DNA from: Accumulibacter sp.
Lineage (GTDB): Bacteria; Pseudomonadota; Gammaproteobacteria; Burkholderiales; Rhodocyclaceae
Assembly: GCA_031264825.1 (NCBI GenBank)
Contig: JAISDL010000033.1
Coordinates: 1 to 13,574, forward strand
Direction of reading: 5' to 3'
Length of the DNA stretch: 13,574 bases
Shown here: positions 13,381 through 13,574 of the stretch, piece after piece
How the letters are laid out: each line of letters begins with the position of its first letter
Numbering within the stretch: position 1 is the first letter of the stretch
Notes under the pieces: model-generated
Seen by the model: the letters and a program-made list of their open reading frames with translations, nothing else
The model's database searches: none
What the model was told of the DNA's origin: nothing
Made by a program: the position numbers and the translations under genes

Positions 13381-13574
13381 TGGAATATTCTGTCCTCGGC
13401 GCATACCTTGGGCAGAGCGAAGCGTGAGCTGGTATAGCTTAGTGTGAAACAACCCGGGATTTGGGCGCAAAAAATCATCGCCGACAATGACGCCGCGATG
13501 ACTTACGCAAAGAGCAAATGCCTGTAACCCGCCACCTCGGCCAAGCACCCCCTCTTGGTGCCTCTAACTCGGAG
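13381..13574. other. Gene-free 3' margin with inverted repeats
   Basis: No convincing gene is present in these 194 bases. Inverted pairs seen: ATACC/GGTAT (13403-13407 and 13431-13435) enclosing GAGCGAAGCG; TCATCGC/GCGATGA (13475-13481 and 13495-13501); and CCAAG/CTTGG or, alternatively, GCACC/GGTGC at 13541-13561. The first resembles a degraded REP-like palindrome. The last could form a small hairpin, but no T-tract follows within the window. Confidence 0.5.

Noticed and set aside
13444..13527. Short GTG-started frame of 27 residues after mutY
   Set aside because: No ribosome-binding site, no recognisable domain, and it lies across inverted repeats. It is too short to support without homologues.
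13530..13543. Minus-strand GCCGAGGTGGCGG, like the 5' end of a tRNA-Leu
   Set aside because: The match ends after 13 bases, with no D-loop continuation, anticodon arm, T-arm or acceptor partner. A chance match or tiny fragment cannot be called a tRNA.
13126..13548. 140-residue minus-strand frame at the right end
   Set aside because: Most of it is antisense to the mutY NUDIX-like domain, and its composition is that of a shadow frame in GC-rich DNA.

Overview
The window looks like a chromosomal segment of a GC-rich Gram-negative bacterium, most likely a betaproteobacterium. The evidence is the run TPR lipoprotein-export-type neighbour / lolB / ispE / mutY, which matches the gene neighbourhood known from Burkholderiales and Rhodocyclales. 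A DsbC with a signal peptide and the outer-membrane lipoprotein receptor LolB fit an organism with a periplasm and outer membrane. No genus is claimed. Ten protein genes are supported, and no tRNA, rRNA, CRISPR array or transposase was found.

Left third (1-3114): dsbC (+) and a two-HKD cardiolipin synthase (-) lie among unusual intergenic repeats. The repeats are built from 7-bp units. CAG-type heptamers form a left arm, followed by a GC-rich hairpin, the constant 17-mer CGATCGGTTTTCATCTG, and a right arm of CTG-type heptamers complementary to the left arm. Copies stop exactly at coding boundaries: one ends at the base before the cls stop codon, one begins at the cls start codon, and one ends at the base before the ubiA-like stop codon. 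A 39-bp degraded second copy of the ubiA-like 3' end (34/39 identical) sits beside one repeat, which indicates past repeat-associated rearrangement.

Middle (3115-6528): a UbiA-family phosphoribosyltransferase (-) is divergent from an overlapping operon of a GtrA-family membrane protein, a DprE1-like flavoprotein oxidase and a DprE2-like short-chain dehydrogenase (+). Together these match the mycobacterial enzymes Rv3806c, Rv3789, Rv3790 and Rv3791, which make and handle polyprenyl-phosphate D-arabinofuranose. The module predicts that this Gram-negative makes an activated D-arabinofuranose donor for some surface glycan, pilin or other acceptor. No arabinosyltransferase is present in the window.

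Right half (6603-13380): a dynamin-like GTPase (-) is convergent with the dprE2-like gene. A 311-bp divergent intergenic region with two perfect palindromes separates it from the operon TPR protein - lolB - ispE - mutY (+). In that operon lolB/ispE overlap by 4 bp and ispE/mutY are separated by 4 bp. The genes are housekeeping: outer-membrane lipoprotein insertion, isoprenoid precursor synthesis and repair of 8-oxoG:A mismatches. IspE also feeds the polyprenyl-phosphate pool used by the D-arabinose module, though that link is metabolic only. The last 194 bp hold no convincing gene but several inverted repeats.
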